Assembly: GCA_964245885.1 (NCBI GenBank)
Contig: CAXTOX010000005.1
Span: 1 to 64,000, forward strand
Origin: CAHJWO01 sp964245885
Lineage (GTDB): Bacteria > Verrucomicrobiota > Verrucomicrobiia > Chthoniobacterales > SZAS-18
Reading direction: 5' to 3'
Length of the DNA stretch: 64,000 bases
Shown: positions 25,016-33,201 of the stretch, piece by piece
Layout: every line of letters begins with the position of its first letter
How positions within the stretch are numbered: the first letter of the stretch is position 1
Notes under the pieces: generated by a model
Database searches by the model: none
What the model was told of the DNA's origin: nothing
What the model saw: the letters and a program-made list of their open reading frames with translations, nothing else
Program-made: the position numbers and the translations under genes

Positions 25016-25319
25016 TTGAACGCGTCACGTTCACGCCTGAATCCGACGAGGATGTGGCGGCAGCGTACCAATGGTACGAGAGTCGTGAACCGGGTTTAGG
25101 CGAGGATCTCCTGCGGTGCTTGGAAGCCGACGTGCTCACCATCAGACGGCATCCACTACTCTCACGGTTGCCGTCGAAGAGTTCCGCCACGCTCTGGTTC
25201 GCCGCTTTCCTTACGAGGTGTTTCACGAGGCCACTGCCGATGCGCTTTTTGTGTATGCCGTCTTCCACTGTTCCTAGGATCCATCGAAGTGGCGCGAACG
25301 CCTCGGGTTCGACCAGTAG
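25012..25319 (+). pseudogene. Decayed RelE/ParE-type toxin
   Basis: Starts MIERVTFTPESDEDVAAAYQWYESREPGLGEDLLRCLE, typical of ParE/RelE-like plasmid-stabilisation toxins. After HPLL (about 25161) the family sequence jumps to the -1 frame (VAVEEFRHALVRRFPYEVFHE, then LFVYAVFHCS). An amber TAG at 25275-25277 stands where Gln would be expected, followed by DPSKWRERLGFDQ and TAG at 25317-25319. One frameshift plus one nonsense codon, next to a frameshifted antitoxin, indicate a dead module. Confidence 0.8.
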
Positions 25320-25322
25320 GAC

Positions 25323-25802
25323 TCAGATCAATCCCCAGACCGGCTTGAGGTCCGGGTCGGTGCGGGCGTACTCGCGGAACTTGCCGTCGAGCTTGAAGGA
25401 CGTGCGCAGATGCGCCTGCGCTTCCTCGATGTTGCCCAGCGTGGCGTCGTAGCAGCCCAGGTTGTAATGGTACGTCGCCTCGCCGAGCAGCGCGGCGGGG
25501 CCGGCGAGCAAAAAGGCCTTGGCTTCCGCCGTGCGGCGCAGCTCGTGCAGGCAGAACGCCGCGTGGATGAACCCCAGCGTTTCGTCGGGCTGCACGCGGC
25601 AGAAAGTCCGACTGATCTCCAACGCCTCCAGCCAGCGTTTCTCGCGCATGTGGATGAACAGCCGCATTTGGAGCACTTCTGTTCCTTCCTGCAGCGTCGG
25701 CGGCAGCGTGTCCAACTCCTCCAGCGCCTCGTCGAGCATCCCGAGTTCAAAATACCCCTGCGCGGCAAGGAGCGTTTTGTCGGTTTTCGGGCTGATCTTC
25801 AT
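25323..25802 (-). CDS. Tetratricopeptide-repeat protein
   Basis: 159 residues from the ATG at 25802 (MKISPKTDKTLLAAQGYFELG). It is all helical, with about four TPR-like units: AAQGYFELGMLDEALEELDTL, MREKRWLEALEISRTFCRVQP, AFCLHELRRTAEAKAFLL and YNLGCYDATLGNIEEAQAHLRTSFKLD. No signal peptide, so cytosolic. It resembles short TPR adaptor proteins common in Verrucomicrobia; the partner is unknown. It is transcribed divergently from the 485-aa conserved gene, with 121 bp between the starts. The longer frame upstream is antisense to that gene. Confidence 0.8.
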   Translation of the reverse strand: MKISPKTDKTLLAAQGYFELGMLDEALEELDTLPPTLQEGTEVLQMRLFIHMREKRWLEALEISRTFCRVQPDETLGFIHAAFCLHELRRTAEAKAFLLAGPAALLGEATYHYNLGCYDATLGNIEEAQAHLRTSFKLDGKFREYARTDPDLKPVWGLI

Positions 25803-25923
25803 GGCTTCTACACGGAAGCAGAAATTCTGCCCGGCAGCAATCCTCATCCCGTGCCACCGCCCGCCGCCGGTCGTGCGATTCTTTCCAGGTCCAGCGGAAC
25901 TCCGGCCACAATATCTTGCTTTT

Positions 25924-27381
25924 ATGATGATTAGACAGGACGGCGAAAACAGCGTCGATAAGAAGGCGCTCCAGATCAACCTCGACGCCACCAAGTACGG
26001 CACGTTCGCCGAGATCGGCGCGGGCCAGGAGGTGGCGCGACAATTCTTCCACGTTGGGGGGGCGTCGGGCACCATCGCCAAGACGATCTCGGCCTACGAC
26101 ATGACGTTTTCCGACGCCATCTACGGACCGACGCCGCGCTACGTCAGCCGCCAGCGGCTCGGCCAGATGCTCGAATACGAGTACAGGCTGCTCATCGAGC
26201 GTCTGGCCGAGAAGCGCGGGGGGAAAACCAGCTTCTTCGCGTTCGCCAACACCGTCGCCGCGCGGGCGTACAACCACCCTTCCGAAAGCCATGGCTGGCT
26301 AGGCGTCCGTTGGCAGGCCCACCCGCGCGCGGAGCCCAACCAAGTCATCATCCACGTGCGGATGCTGGACAAGGAAAACCTCCAGCAGCAGGAGGCCCTG
26401 GGCATCATCGGGGTGAACCTCATCCACGGGGCGTTTTACCAGTACCAGAACCCCGAGAAGCTGATCGGCGCGCTGCTCGACAGTCTCGACACCGAGCGCA
26501 TCCAGGTGGACATGATCAAATTCACCGGGCCGGATTTCCACTACATCGACAACCGGCTCATGGCGCTCCAGTTGGTCGAGCAGGGGCTCTCGGACGCGGC
26601 GATGTTCACGGCGGACGGCGAGGTCGTGCGGGCCGACGAACTCCTCTACAAGAAGACGGTCATCGTCGAGCGCGGCAGCTTTCGCCCGCTGACGAACACG
26701 ACCCAGGACATCCTTGATTGCGCGAAGGCGGCGTTCGTCAAAGAACCGAAGGTCATGGGCGAGGAGGCCGTCGTGCTCATGGAGATCACCATGCAAAACC
26801 TCGCCGCCTGGGGCGGCACGAGCGGCAAGATCGACCACACGGACTTCATCGACCGCGTAGAAGTGCTCGGAAAACTCGGTCACACGGTGCTCGTGTCCAA
26901 GTTCGGCGAATACTTCCGGCTCGGCGCGTACCTGTCGCGCTGCACCAACAAGATGATCGGCATTGCCATGGGCATCCCGTCGCTCATCGACCTGTTCCAG
27001 GAGAAATATTACACCACCTTGCAGGGTGGCATCCTGGAGTCGCTCGGGCGTTTGTTCAAAGGTGACCTGAAGCTCTACGTCTACCCGGTCAAGGACGAGA
27101 AGACCGGGGAGGTGCTCACCGTGCAGAACCTGAAGGTCGCTCCCAACTTGCAAAACCTCTACGACCACCTCGTGGAGAATCATTACATCGAGGGATTGGA
27201 AGGCTACAAGCCCGAGAACCTGGCGATCTTCTCACGCGCGGTGCTCAAGCTGATCCAGAGCGGGGATTCCTCCTGGGAAACGATGGTCCCGCCCGCGGTG
27301 GCCGAGATGATCAAAAAGGGCCGGCTCTACGGTTACCGGGGGTCGGTCGGAGACCAGCAGGAAGCTTTGCGGGGGGAATAA
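25924..27381 (+). CDS. Conserved cytosolic protein of unknown function (485 aa)
   Basis: 485 residues from the tandem ATGs at 25924/25927. Strongly conserved-looking blocks are LDATKYGTFAEIGAGQEVAR.FF, GGASGTIAKTISAYDM, FFAFANTVAARAY, HGWLGVRWQAHP, HVRMLDKENLQQQEALGIIGVNLIHGAFY, LYKKTVIVERGSFRP, VVLMEITMQNL and DLKLYVYPVKD. I recall near-identical proteins in cyanobacteria and other phyla under misleading names ('TonB-dependent receptor', 'nicotinate-nucleotide adenylyltransferase'). There is no signal peptide, no barrel and no nucleotidyl-transferase motif, so those names are unsupported. Function unknown. Confidence 0.85.
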   Translation: MMIRQDGENSVDKKALQINLDATKYGTFAEIGAGQEVARQFFHVGGASGTIAKTISAYDMTFSDAIYGPTPRYVSRQRLGQMLEYEYRLLIERLAEKRGGKTSFFAFANTVAARAYNHPSESHGWLGVRWQAHPRAEPNQVIIHVRMLDKENLQQQEALGIIGVNLIHGAFYQYQNPEKLIGALLDSLDTERIQVDMIKFTGPDFHYIDNRLMALQLVEQGLSDAAMFTADGEVVRADELLYKKTVIVERGSFRPLTNTTQDILDCAKAAFVKEPKVMGEEAVVLMEITMQNLAAWGGTSGKIDHTDFIDRVEVLGKLGHTVLVSKFGEYFRLGAYLSRCTNKMIGIAMGIPSLIDLFQEKYYTTLQGGILESLGRLFKGDLKLYVYPVKDEKTGEVLTVQNLKVAPNLQNLYDHLVENHYIEGLEGYKPENLAIFSRAVLKLIQSGDSSWETMVPPAVAEMIKKGRLYGYRGSVGDQQEALRGE

Positions 27382-27562
27382 CCACCGGATTCCCATGATT
27401 TGTCGTTGCTTCCCGGGTCGCAGCTTTTAGACAGCGTGGAGAAACCCCGCCGCAGCCTGCTCGGAAACTTTGCACACGATTTCCTGGAAGTGCGCCCGGA
27501 AGCTGCAAGCTAGTAATTCCCGGCTTTTCAGGTAATCGGGTTTCTGCCAAACTGCCTTCCTC

Positions 27563-27991
27563 ATGAAGCTTCGCGTACTGACGCCGCTCCTCGCTGTCCT
27601 GCTCTTGGCTTGCGGGCTGACCGGCTGTGGAGACTTTGTCCACGGCAAGGAAATCGCCTCCGATGCGATGGACCAGTTCCACGACCGGTTCAACGTCGGG
27701 GAGTTCGACAAGATCTATGACACCGCCGACGCGGACTTCCAGAAGGCCATGGCCCGCACGGATTTCCTGAAGTTCATCGAGGCGGTCCACCGCAAACTCG
27801 GCAACTACAAGACCTGCGACAGCCAAGGCTGGCGGTCGAACACCTTCAACTCGGACACCAGCGTGGACCTGCGCTACAAAACCACGTTCGAGAAGGGCGT
27901 CGGCGAGGAGAACTTTCTCTTCCGGGTGTCCGGCACGCGCGCCACGCTGCGGGGCTACCACATCAACTCGACCCAACTGATCACCGATTGA
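27563..27991 (+). CDS. Small lipoprotein, DUF4019/DUF3887-like
   Basis: 142 residues. Signal peptide MKLRVLTPLLAVLLLACG with lipobox LTGC (Cys at about residue 22). The mature part has SDAMDQFHDRFNVGEFDKIYDTADADFQKAM, the helix pattern of periplasmic cone-fold domains (DUF4019/DUF3887). A second half of four predicted strands follows (YKTCDSQGWR, TSVDLRYKTTFEKG, ENFLFRVSGTRATLRGY). Probably periplasmic, attached to a membrane. The stop overlaps the TTG start of the next gene by three bases (27988-27991), so the two are probably coupled. Confidence 0.75.
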   Translation: MKLRVLTPLLAVLLLACGLTGCGDFVHGKEIASDAMDQFHDRFNVGEFDKIYDTADADFQKAMARTDFLKFIEAVHRKLGNYKTCDSQGWRSNTFNSDTSVDLRYKTTFEKGVGEENFLFRVSGTRATLRGYHINSTQLITD

Positions 27992-28674
27992 ACGATCCCG
28001 CGCCAACGACCGGTCCCGGGGACCGCACGCAGTTCCAAGTGGACCGGCTGGCGTTTTTTAGCGACGCGGTTTTTGCCATCGCCATCACGCTGCTGGCACT
28101 GAATATCCACCCGTCCGCGCTCACCGGTCCGGTCAGCGAAGGCGTTCTCGCCCATGCCGTTGCCGGGATGGTCCCGCGCATCGTGGGATTCACGCTCAGC
28201 TTCCTGGTCGTCGGCAACTACTGGCGCTCGCACCACCGGCTCTTTCGCTGGGTACGGAACTGCACTCCCCGGTTGGTGACGATCAACGTGATCCTGCTGC
28301 TTTTCGTCTCGTTCATGCCCGCGCCGACGGCTTTTTACAGCGATTTCCCGGCGTACCGGTCGGCGCTTTTCTTCTACATGGCCAGCCTCTCGCTGGTGGG
28401 CTTGGCAAACTTTACGTTGTGGGCTTACCTGGGCCGTCACCCGGAACTTCTCGATCCGGCCACCCCGCCTCTGGATCTACGGATCGGGGCCGAACGCTCG
28501 CTGGTCATCCCGGCGACCTGCCTCGTGGCCGCGCTTTTGTCCTACGTCAACCTCTGGTTGTCCGGATTGGCAATGACCGCCATCCCGCTTTGGACGCGAA
28601 TCTACACCCGGCTCGTCAGCCGCACCGGCCCCGCCCGGCAGCCCGGCCGCCCGGCACCACCCCCGGCGACTTGA
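27988..28674 (+). CDS. TMEM175-family (potassium channel-like) membrane protein
   Basis: 228 residues with six predicted helices. The signature RLAFFSDAVFAIAITLLALNIHP in helix 1 is the RxxxFSDxxxAIxxTLL motif of bacterial TMEM175 channels, whose members form K+-selective pores as oligomers. HHRLFRWVRNCTPRLVTINVILLLFVSFMP is the usual helix 3-4 region. The start is TTG at 27988, overlapping the lipoprotein stop as TTGA. The Pro-rich tail (RPAPPPAT) is not conserved in the family as far as I know. Ion selectivity is inferred only from the family. Confidence 0.85.
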   Translation: MNDPAPTTGPGDRTQFQVDRLAFFSDAVFAIAITLLALNIHPSALTGPVSEGVLAHAVAGMVPRIVGFTLSFLVVGNYWRSHHRLFRWVRNCTPRLVTINVILLLFVSFMPAPTAFYSDFPAYRSALFFYMASLSLVGLANFTLWAYLGRHPELLDPATPPLDLRIGAERSLVIPATCLVAALLSYVNLWLSGLAMTAIPLWTRIYTRLVSRTGPARQPGRPAPPPAT

Positions 28675-28696
28675 ACCCGGGGAACGCCGCCGCACC

Positions 28697-28840
28697 TCAA
28701 TGCGGCGCGAACATCAGCATCGTCGCTGCGACGGCGAGCAGGACCACGGAAACCGCGACCGCCACCCAACGCCAGCGGGCGAGGGCCCGTCTGTTCCTGC
28801 GTTCCTCCACGCCGCTGCGGTAGATCTTGTAGATTGGCAT
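28697..28840 (-). CDS. 47-aa single-helix membrane peptide
   Basis: Starts at ATG 28840 (MPIYKIYRSGVEERRNRRA), preceded by GGGGGAAAGA six bases upstream, an unusually good ribosome-binding site for this window. A basic N-terminal half is followed by one membrane helix (WVAVAVSVVLLAVAATMLMF). There is no recognised family. The strong Shine-Dalgarno sequence and positive-inside topology support a real gene. It is convergent with the TMEM175-like gene (22 bp). Confidence 0.55.
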   Translation of the reverse strand: MPIYKIYRSGVEERRNRRALARWRWVAVAVSVVLLAVAATMLMFAPH

Positions 28841-28924
28841 TCTTTCCCCCACCCCTTTTTTACCCACCATATTAGACCACACCCGGGCGGGGTTGGCAAT
28901 CCTTCGCGCAGACCGCCAGCGGTT

Positions 28925-31318
28925 TCAGGCCAGCTTGACCTGCTCGCGCGCCAGCGCGACGGCCAGCGCGACGGAGAGGTCGCTGCGGACCTTGATCCAA
29001 TCCTCGTAGTGGTCCGTCCACGCGCGCACCACGACGCTCAGGCCGGCGGCGGTCAGCGCCGTGATGTAGACCGACGGCGCGGGCCGGTCCTCCGCGCCGG
29101 GCTGGGCTTTGGCGGTGTCCAGAAGCAGCTTGAGCACCCGCGCCGGGTCCTCGCCGGTGGCGATGTTCAGGGGGATCTCCACCGAGCGCGCGCGGTCGCC
29201 GTAGGTCCAGTTGATGACCTGGTTGGAAATGAGGCTGCCGTTGGGCAGAATCACGTCGGAGCCGTCGCGCGTGCGCACGATGCTCGCGCGGATGCCGATG
29301 CGGCGCACCTCCCCAACGGCGTCGCCGATCTGGATCACGTCGCCGACCTTCACGGGCCGCTCGAAGAGCAGGATGATGCCCGAGACAAAATTGTTAATAA
29401 TATTTTGCAATCCAAAACCCAGGCCGACCGAGAACGCCCCGGCGACAATGGTGATCTTCGTCAGATCCACGCCCAGCATCCCCAGCGCGACGAGGAAGCC
29501 CACGACGAGAATCGAGTAGTTGAGGATCGTCGAGATCGCGTAGGGCAGGCCGGCCGAGAGCCGCACGCGTTCGTAGACCTCCTCTTCCAGAAAGAACCGC
29601 GCCGCCCGCGAGACGAGGAACGACGCCCAGATCGCCACCGCGAAGGCCAGGATGCTGCCGGGAGTCACCTTCGTCGCGCCCAGCGGCAGCCGGTAGTCCA
29701 GCACCGTGGTCACATGGTCGTAGAGGGGTTGGAGGACCTGGAACCGGTCCAGCGTCACAGCGACCCAGAGGATGACCGCCGCCGCCCGGAAGAGGCGGTA
29801 AACCCGGTCTTGGACCAGTTCACGGTGCTGCACGACGACCCGCGAGGCCGTGGCCGGGCGCACCCGCAGGGCGATGGCGATGAATCCCTCGAGGACCCGC
29901 AGCAGCGTGTACAGCGCCACCGCCAGGTAGGAACTGAAGAGCACCGCCTCGCCGAGCAGCGTGCCGAGACGCACGTAGCCGAGCGCGCTCGCGCCCAGCG
30001 CGGCAGCAAGCACGCCGATGGCCAGCGCGCAGAGCGCGAACAACCCTCGCCCGAGCGAGGCGCGGCCCTCGGGATGCACGCGGCGCTGGGTGCGGATCAA
30101 CAGCCCGTAAACGACGATGGCCCCGGCCAGTTCCACGCAGAAGATCCAGCGGTTGGCCGCGGCGAACGACGCCGTGGCCAGCCGCAGGCGGTCCGCCGCG
30201 TAAAAGACCACCAGCGAGTAGACGATCAGCCCCAGCCGCCGGTCGAGCACCCGGCGCAGGATGACGACCGTCGGCGCGAGCGCCACCGCCCCGAGCAGCG
30301 CGCGGAACAGCGGCGGCGTCCCGGCGTAGATGTTTCCCTTGAGGATGAACGACAGCGCCAGCGCCGTGGCCACCGGCAAGCGGAAGATCGGGGCTGCCCG
30401 CGCGAGGTGCGGCTCCTCCTCCGTCCACTGCGCGACGCGCCGCCGCAGCCAGAACATCGCCGCCAGCAGGCCGGCGAAGATCGTCCCGTGCAGGGCGAAC
30501 AAGCCCCAGTGCAGTGTGGTGAAGCGGCGGGTTTGATCCCACTGCTCCCGGGCCGATTCGCGCCAGCGCGAGAAAAAGTCCGGCCGGGGCTGTTCGTCGG
30601 GCGTCCAGAGGGGGCCGCTGTCGGCGACGAAGAGCGTCTTGACGGCTTCGGCGTTGGCCGCCTGCGCCCTGGCCAGCCCTGCGGCGACGCGTGTGCCGAG
30701 ATCGTTGAAGGTCGTCTGGAGGGAAAGGACCACCGTGCGGCGGGTGGCGACCCGCTTGCGGGCGTCGGCGGCGGCGGCGAGCACGCCGTTGACGAGTTCG
30801 CGGATTTCGGCCGGGGCGTTGGCGTCCTTCGCGTCGGTGGTGGTTTTGGTGTCTTTCCAGAGTTTCTGGGTCGCGTCGAGATCGCGGTTTTCGTTTTCGA
30901 GGGTGGCCCCGCGGTCGCCGAGCGCCTTGGTCTGTTCATCGAGGGCATCCTGGAGCTTCTTCCAGGCAGCGAGTTGGTCGCGCAGGGTGTCGAGCGAGGA
31001 ACTCGGGCCGGGTGACGCGGCCTGGTTGCCCTGCTCGACGAGCGCGTCGGCGCGGCCCATCAGGTCGCGGAAGGCGGTGCGGGCGGCGTCGGTGATCTTG
31101 TCCGGATTGTCTTCAGGCTCGATGCCGTTGAGAGCGGCGAGTTTGGTCTGGCCCTGGGGAGCGATCTCCGTAAGCGCCAGTCCGGCGGGAGTCGGCGCGG
31201 GCGTCGGGCTGGCGGAGGCGGCCGGGGTCGGGGTCGGCGACGGTGCCGCGACGCCGGGCGGAGCGGCGGCAAATGTCAGGCCGACAATGAAAATGAGGCT
31301 CGGGAACAGTGCCTTCAT
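28925..31318 (-). CDS. Mechanosensitive ion channel, MscK/MscM-like
   Basis: 797 residues from the ATG at 31318. Signal peptide (MKALFPSLIFIVGLTFAAA), then a Pro/Ala/Thr linker and a long helical periplasmic domain (about 60-250), followed by about ten membrane helices. The MscS pore and beta domain are near the C-terminus: ITIVAGAFSVGLGFGLQNI, FVSGIILLFERPVKVGDVI and DGSDVILPNGSLISNQVINW. These release solutes on hypo-osmotic shock. It is shorter than E. coli MscK (about 1120 aa) but has the same order of parts. The start lies next to a type-D hairpin; translation upstream of it would read repeat sequence. Confidence 0.9.
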   Translation of the reverse strand: MKALFPSLIFIVGLTFAAAPPGVAAPSPTPTPAASASPTPAPTPAGLALTEIAPQGQTKLAALNGIEPEDNPDKITDAARTAFRDLMGRADALVEQGNQAASPGPSSSLDTLRDQLAAWKKLQDALDEQTKALGDRGATLENENRDLDATQKLWKDTKTTTDAKDANAPAEIRELVNGVLAAAADARKRVATRRTVVLSLQTTFNDLGTRVAAGLARAQAANAEAVKTLFVADSGPLWTPDEQPRPDFFSRWRESAREQWDQTRRFTTLHWGLFALHGTIFAGLLAAMFWLRRRVAQWTEEEPHLARAAPIFRLPVATALALSFILKGNIYAGTPPLFRALLGAVALAPTVVILRRVLDRRLGLIVYSLVVFYAADRLRLATASFAAANRWIFCVELAGAIVVYGLLIRTQRRVHPEGRASLGRGLFALCALAIGVLAAALGASALGYVRLGTLLGEAVLFSSYLAVALYTLLRVLEGFIAIALRVRPATASRVVVQHRELVQDRVYRLFRAAAVILWVAVTLDRFQVLQPLYDHVTTVLDYRLPLGATKVTPGSILAFAVAIWASFLVSRAARFFLEEEVYERVRLSAGLPYAISTILNYSILVVGFLVALGMLGVDLTKITIVAGAFSVGLGFGLQNIINNFVSGIILLFERPVKVGDVIQIGDAVGEVRRIGIRASIVRTRDGSDVILPNGSLISNQVINWTYGDRARSVEIPLNIATGEDPARVLKLLLDTAKAQPGAEDRPAPSVYITALTAAGLSVVVRAWTDHYEDWIKVRSDLSVALAVALAREQVKLA

Positions 31319-31329
31319 GCAGGGAAGAA

Positions 31330-31444
31330 GCCTCTCGCAAAGGACGCGAAGGACGCAAAGGAAAAGAAAGGGATGGGAAGAAGTTTGTCGTTCTTCCGTT
31401 GCTCGTCTTCTTCCTTCGCGGCCTTTGCGGCCTTTGCGAGAGGC
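31330..31444. repeat. Type-D inverted repeat (CGCAAAGG units)
   Basis: The left arm 31330-31361 (GCCTCTCGCAAAGGACGCG, then AAGGACGCAAAGG) is mirrored at about 31413-31444 with a few mismatches. Each arm has three 9-nt units of the kind CGCAAAGGA. It lies between the mechanosensitive channel gene and the esterase gene on its right, and its right end touches the esterase stop codon. Confidence 0.85.
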
Positions 31445-32238
31445 TATCTTCGACTCGACGGGAACAGATATTTGAGCACCTCGCCCATCCGCTCGGCCCA
31501 CGCGCTTTCGTGGTGCCCGGCTCCCTCGTAGTCTTTGTAAACGAGGTCCTGCCCCTCGACCCAGCCTTTCGCCACGAGCCGGTCGCGCAAGACGCCCACG
31601 CGTTCCCAACCCGGCTCGGCCGTGCCCGTGTCGAGCCAGATCTTCAGCGGCGGCTTGCGTTTGATGCCGTCCACCAGCTTGTAGAGGATGCAGTCGTCCC
31701 ACCACACCGACGGCGACATGACCGCCAACCGCGTGAACACCCCCGGGAACCGCAACGCCAGCGTCAGCGTCACCAGCCCGCCGAGCGACGAGCCGCCCAA
31801 CCCGGTGTACTCGCCCTCGCGCCGGGTGCGGTAGCGTTTGTCGATGAAGGGCTTCAACTCCTCCACCAAAAACCGCCCGTAGCGGCTCGCCAGCCCCTTG
31901 CTGCGGCCGGGCGTGCCGTACACCTCGTAGCGTCCCCGCGTGGGTGTGTACTCGTGGATGCGGTCCTCGCCCGCGTTGGCCACGGCGACGACGATGAACG
32001 AGGCAATCTCTTTGGATTCGATGAGCCGCTGCGCCGTTTCGTCGACCCCCCACTCCGTCCCGGTGAACGAGGTCGCCGCGTCAAAGACGTTCTGGCCGTC
32101 GTGCATGTACAGCACGGGGTAGCGCAGCCGCGAACGCGAATAACCCGGCGGCAGGTACACGAGCACCTCGCGCCGGTTGCCCAGCAGCGCGGACGGGAAC
32201 GCGTCGTGCCGCCGGATGTCGCCCGTCAAAGTGCTCAT
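31444..32238 (-). CDS. Enterochelin-esterase-like alpha/beta hydrolase
   Basis: 264 residues, no signal peptide. Esterase-D/Fes-type fold: REVLVYLPPGYSRSRLRYPVLYMHDGQNVFD, SFIVVAVANAG and the nucleophile elbow GLGGSSLGGLVTL (Ser near residue 148), with GAGHHESAW supplying the His near the C-terminus. An Asp (LKIWLDTGTAE) completes a plausible triad. Such enzymes hydrolyse acyl, phenolic or siderophore esters. It faces away from the second alpha/beta hydrolase gene, with a type-A hairpin between them, so it may or may not belong to the ligase cluster. Confidence 0.87.
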   Translation of the reverse strand: MSTLTGDIRRHDAFPSALLGNRREVLVYLPPGYSRSRLRYPVLYMHDGQNVFDAATSFTGTEWGVDETAQRLIESKEIASFIVVAVANAGEDRIHEYTPTRGRYEVYGTPGRSKGLASRYGRFLVEELKPFIDKRYRTRREGEYTGLGGSSLGGLVTLTLALRFPGVFTRLAVMSPSVWWDDCILYKLVDGIKRKPPLKIWLDTGTAEPGWERVGVLRDRLVAKGWVEGQDLVYKDYEGAGHHESAWAERMGEVLKYLFPSSRR

Positions 32239-32247
32239 GGGAGGGGG

Positions 32248-32401
32248 GAAATGCAGAAGTCAGAATGCAGAATGCAAAAGTTCAGAGGGCGGAAAAGGCA
32301 AAAGGCAAAAGGCAGGAAGCAGAAAGCGGAAGGTAAAAATCCGAAGACCGGCGTACCTCCTTCCGGACTTCTACATTCTGCATTCTGACTTCTGCATTTT
32401 C
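32248..32401. repeat. Type-A inverted repeat (GCAGAAT units)
   Basis: Left arm from 32248 (GAAATGCAGAAGTCAGAATG, then CAGAATGC) and mirrored right arm about 32361-32401. The centre is filled with further purine-rich tandem units (GGCAAAA, GCAGAAA). It lies between two divergent hydrolase genes, filling most of their shared upstream region. Confidence 0.9.
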
Positions 32402-32484
32402 TCTCGTCCCGGCCAACCTATGCGCGAAGCAGAACCGAATGTCCATCACAGGGACGCTTTGGTTCCGGGTCTGTCTTGCCCCCG

Positions 32485-33198
32485 ATGAACGAACATTACA
32501 TTCGTTGGTACACTCCCTATCTCAGCCGGGATTTCGAGATGCTCGTCTTCGGCGACGGGGCGGGGTTGCCGCTGGTGCTGTTCCCGACCTCGTACGGCCG
32601 GTTTTACCAGAACAAGGAATTCGGCCTGATCGACGCGGTGCGCTGGTTCGTGGACAACGGCAAGGTGACGATCTACTGCCCGGACGCCATCGACCTCGAA
32701 AGCTGGTACAACCGCGGCATCGGTCCGGCCGACCGCGTCAAGACGCACATGGCCTATGAGAACGTCATCGTGAACGACGTGTTCGACTACGCTCGCAGAC
32801 GGGGCAACTGCCACTACGTCGCGGTCGGTGGCGCGAGCTTCGGCGGCTACCACGCGGCGAACATCGCCTTCCGCCATCCCGGTTGGGTCAAGCATCTGTT
32901 CAGCCTGAGCGGCGCGTTCGACATGGGCGGGTTCATGAACGGCTACCGCGACGACAATTTTTACTTCAACAACCCGCCCGACTACCTGGCCCATTGCCAG
33001 GACCCGTGGAAGTACGGGCACATGGGCATCTTCCTGGGCACCGGCGAATGGGACATTTGCCGGTCGGAAAACTTCCGGATGTCGGATATTCTCCGCTCCA
33101 AGAGCATCAACCACTGGCTCGACGAACGACGCTGGTGCGCACACGATTGGAACTGGTGGCGCGAGATGTTGCCGACGTACCTCTCCCGTGTTGTTTAA
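32485..33198 (+). CDS. Alpha/beta hydrolase (esterase family) of the ATP-grasp/GCS2 cluster
   Basis: 237 residues from the ATG at 32485 (MNEHYIRWYTPYLSRDFEML). The nucleophile elbow GGASFGGYHAANIAF places Ser near residue 119. YRDDNFYFNNPPDYL and AHDWNWWREMLPTYL near the C-terminus contain candidate acid and His residues. This subgroup, as I recall, is repeatedly found next to an ATP-grasp enzyme and a GCS2-type ligase, as here: the ATP-grasp start is 3 bp after this stop. It may release or transfer the product of those ligases. Substrate unknown. Confidence 0.85.
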   Translation: MNEHYIRWYTPYLSRDFEMLVFGDGAGLPLVLFPTSYGRFYQNKEFGLIDAVRWFVDNGKVTIYCPDAIDLESWYNRGIGPADRVKTHMAYENVIVNDVFDYARRRGNCHYVAVGGASFGGYHAANIAFRHPGWVKHLFSLSGAFDMGGFMNGYRDDNFYFNNPPDYLAHCQDPWKYGHMGIFLGTGEWDICRSENFRMSDILRSKSINHWLDERRWCAHDWNWWREMLPTYLSRVV

Positions 33199-33201
33199 CT
33201 T

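Noticed and set aside
25924..27381. TonB-dependent receptor or nicotinate-nucleotide adenylyltransferase label
   Set aside because: No signal peptide, plug or barrel, and no HxGH/ISSTxxR nucleotidyltransferase motifs.
28700..31015. Plus-strand open frame of 771 aa
   Set aside because: Antisense shadow of the mechanosensitive channel gene, extreme Arg/Asp/Gln composition.
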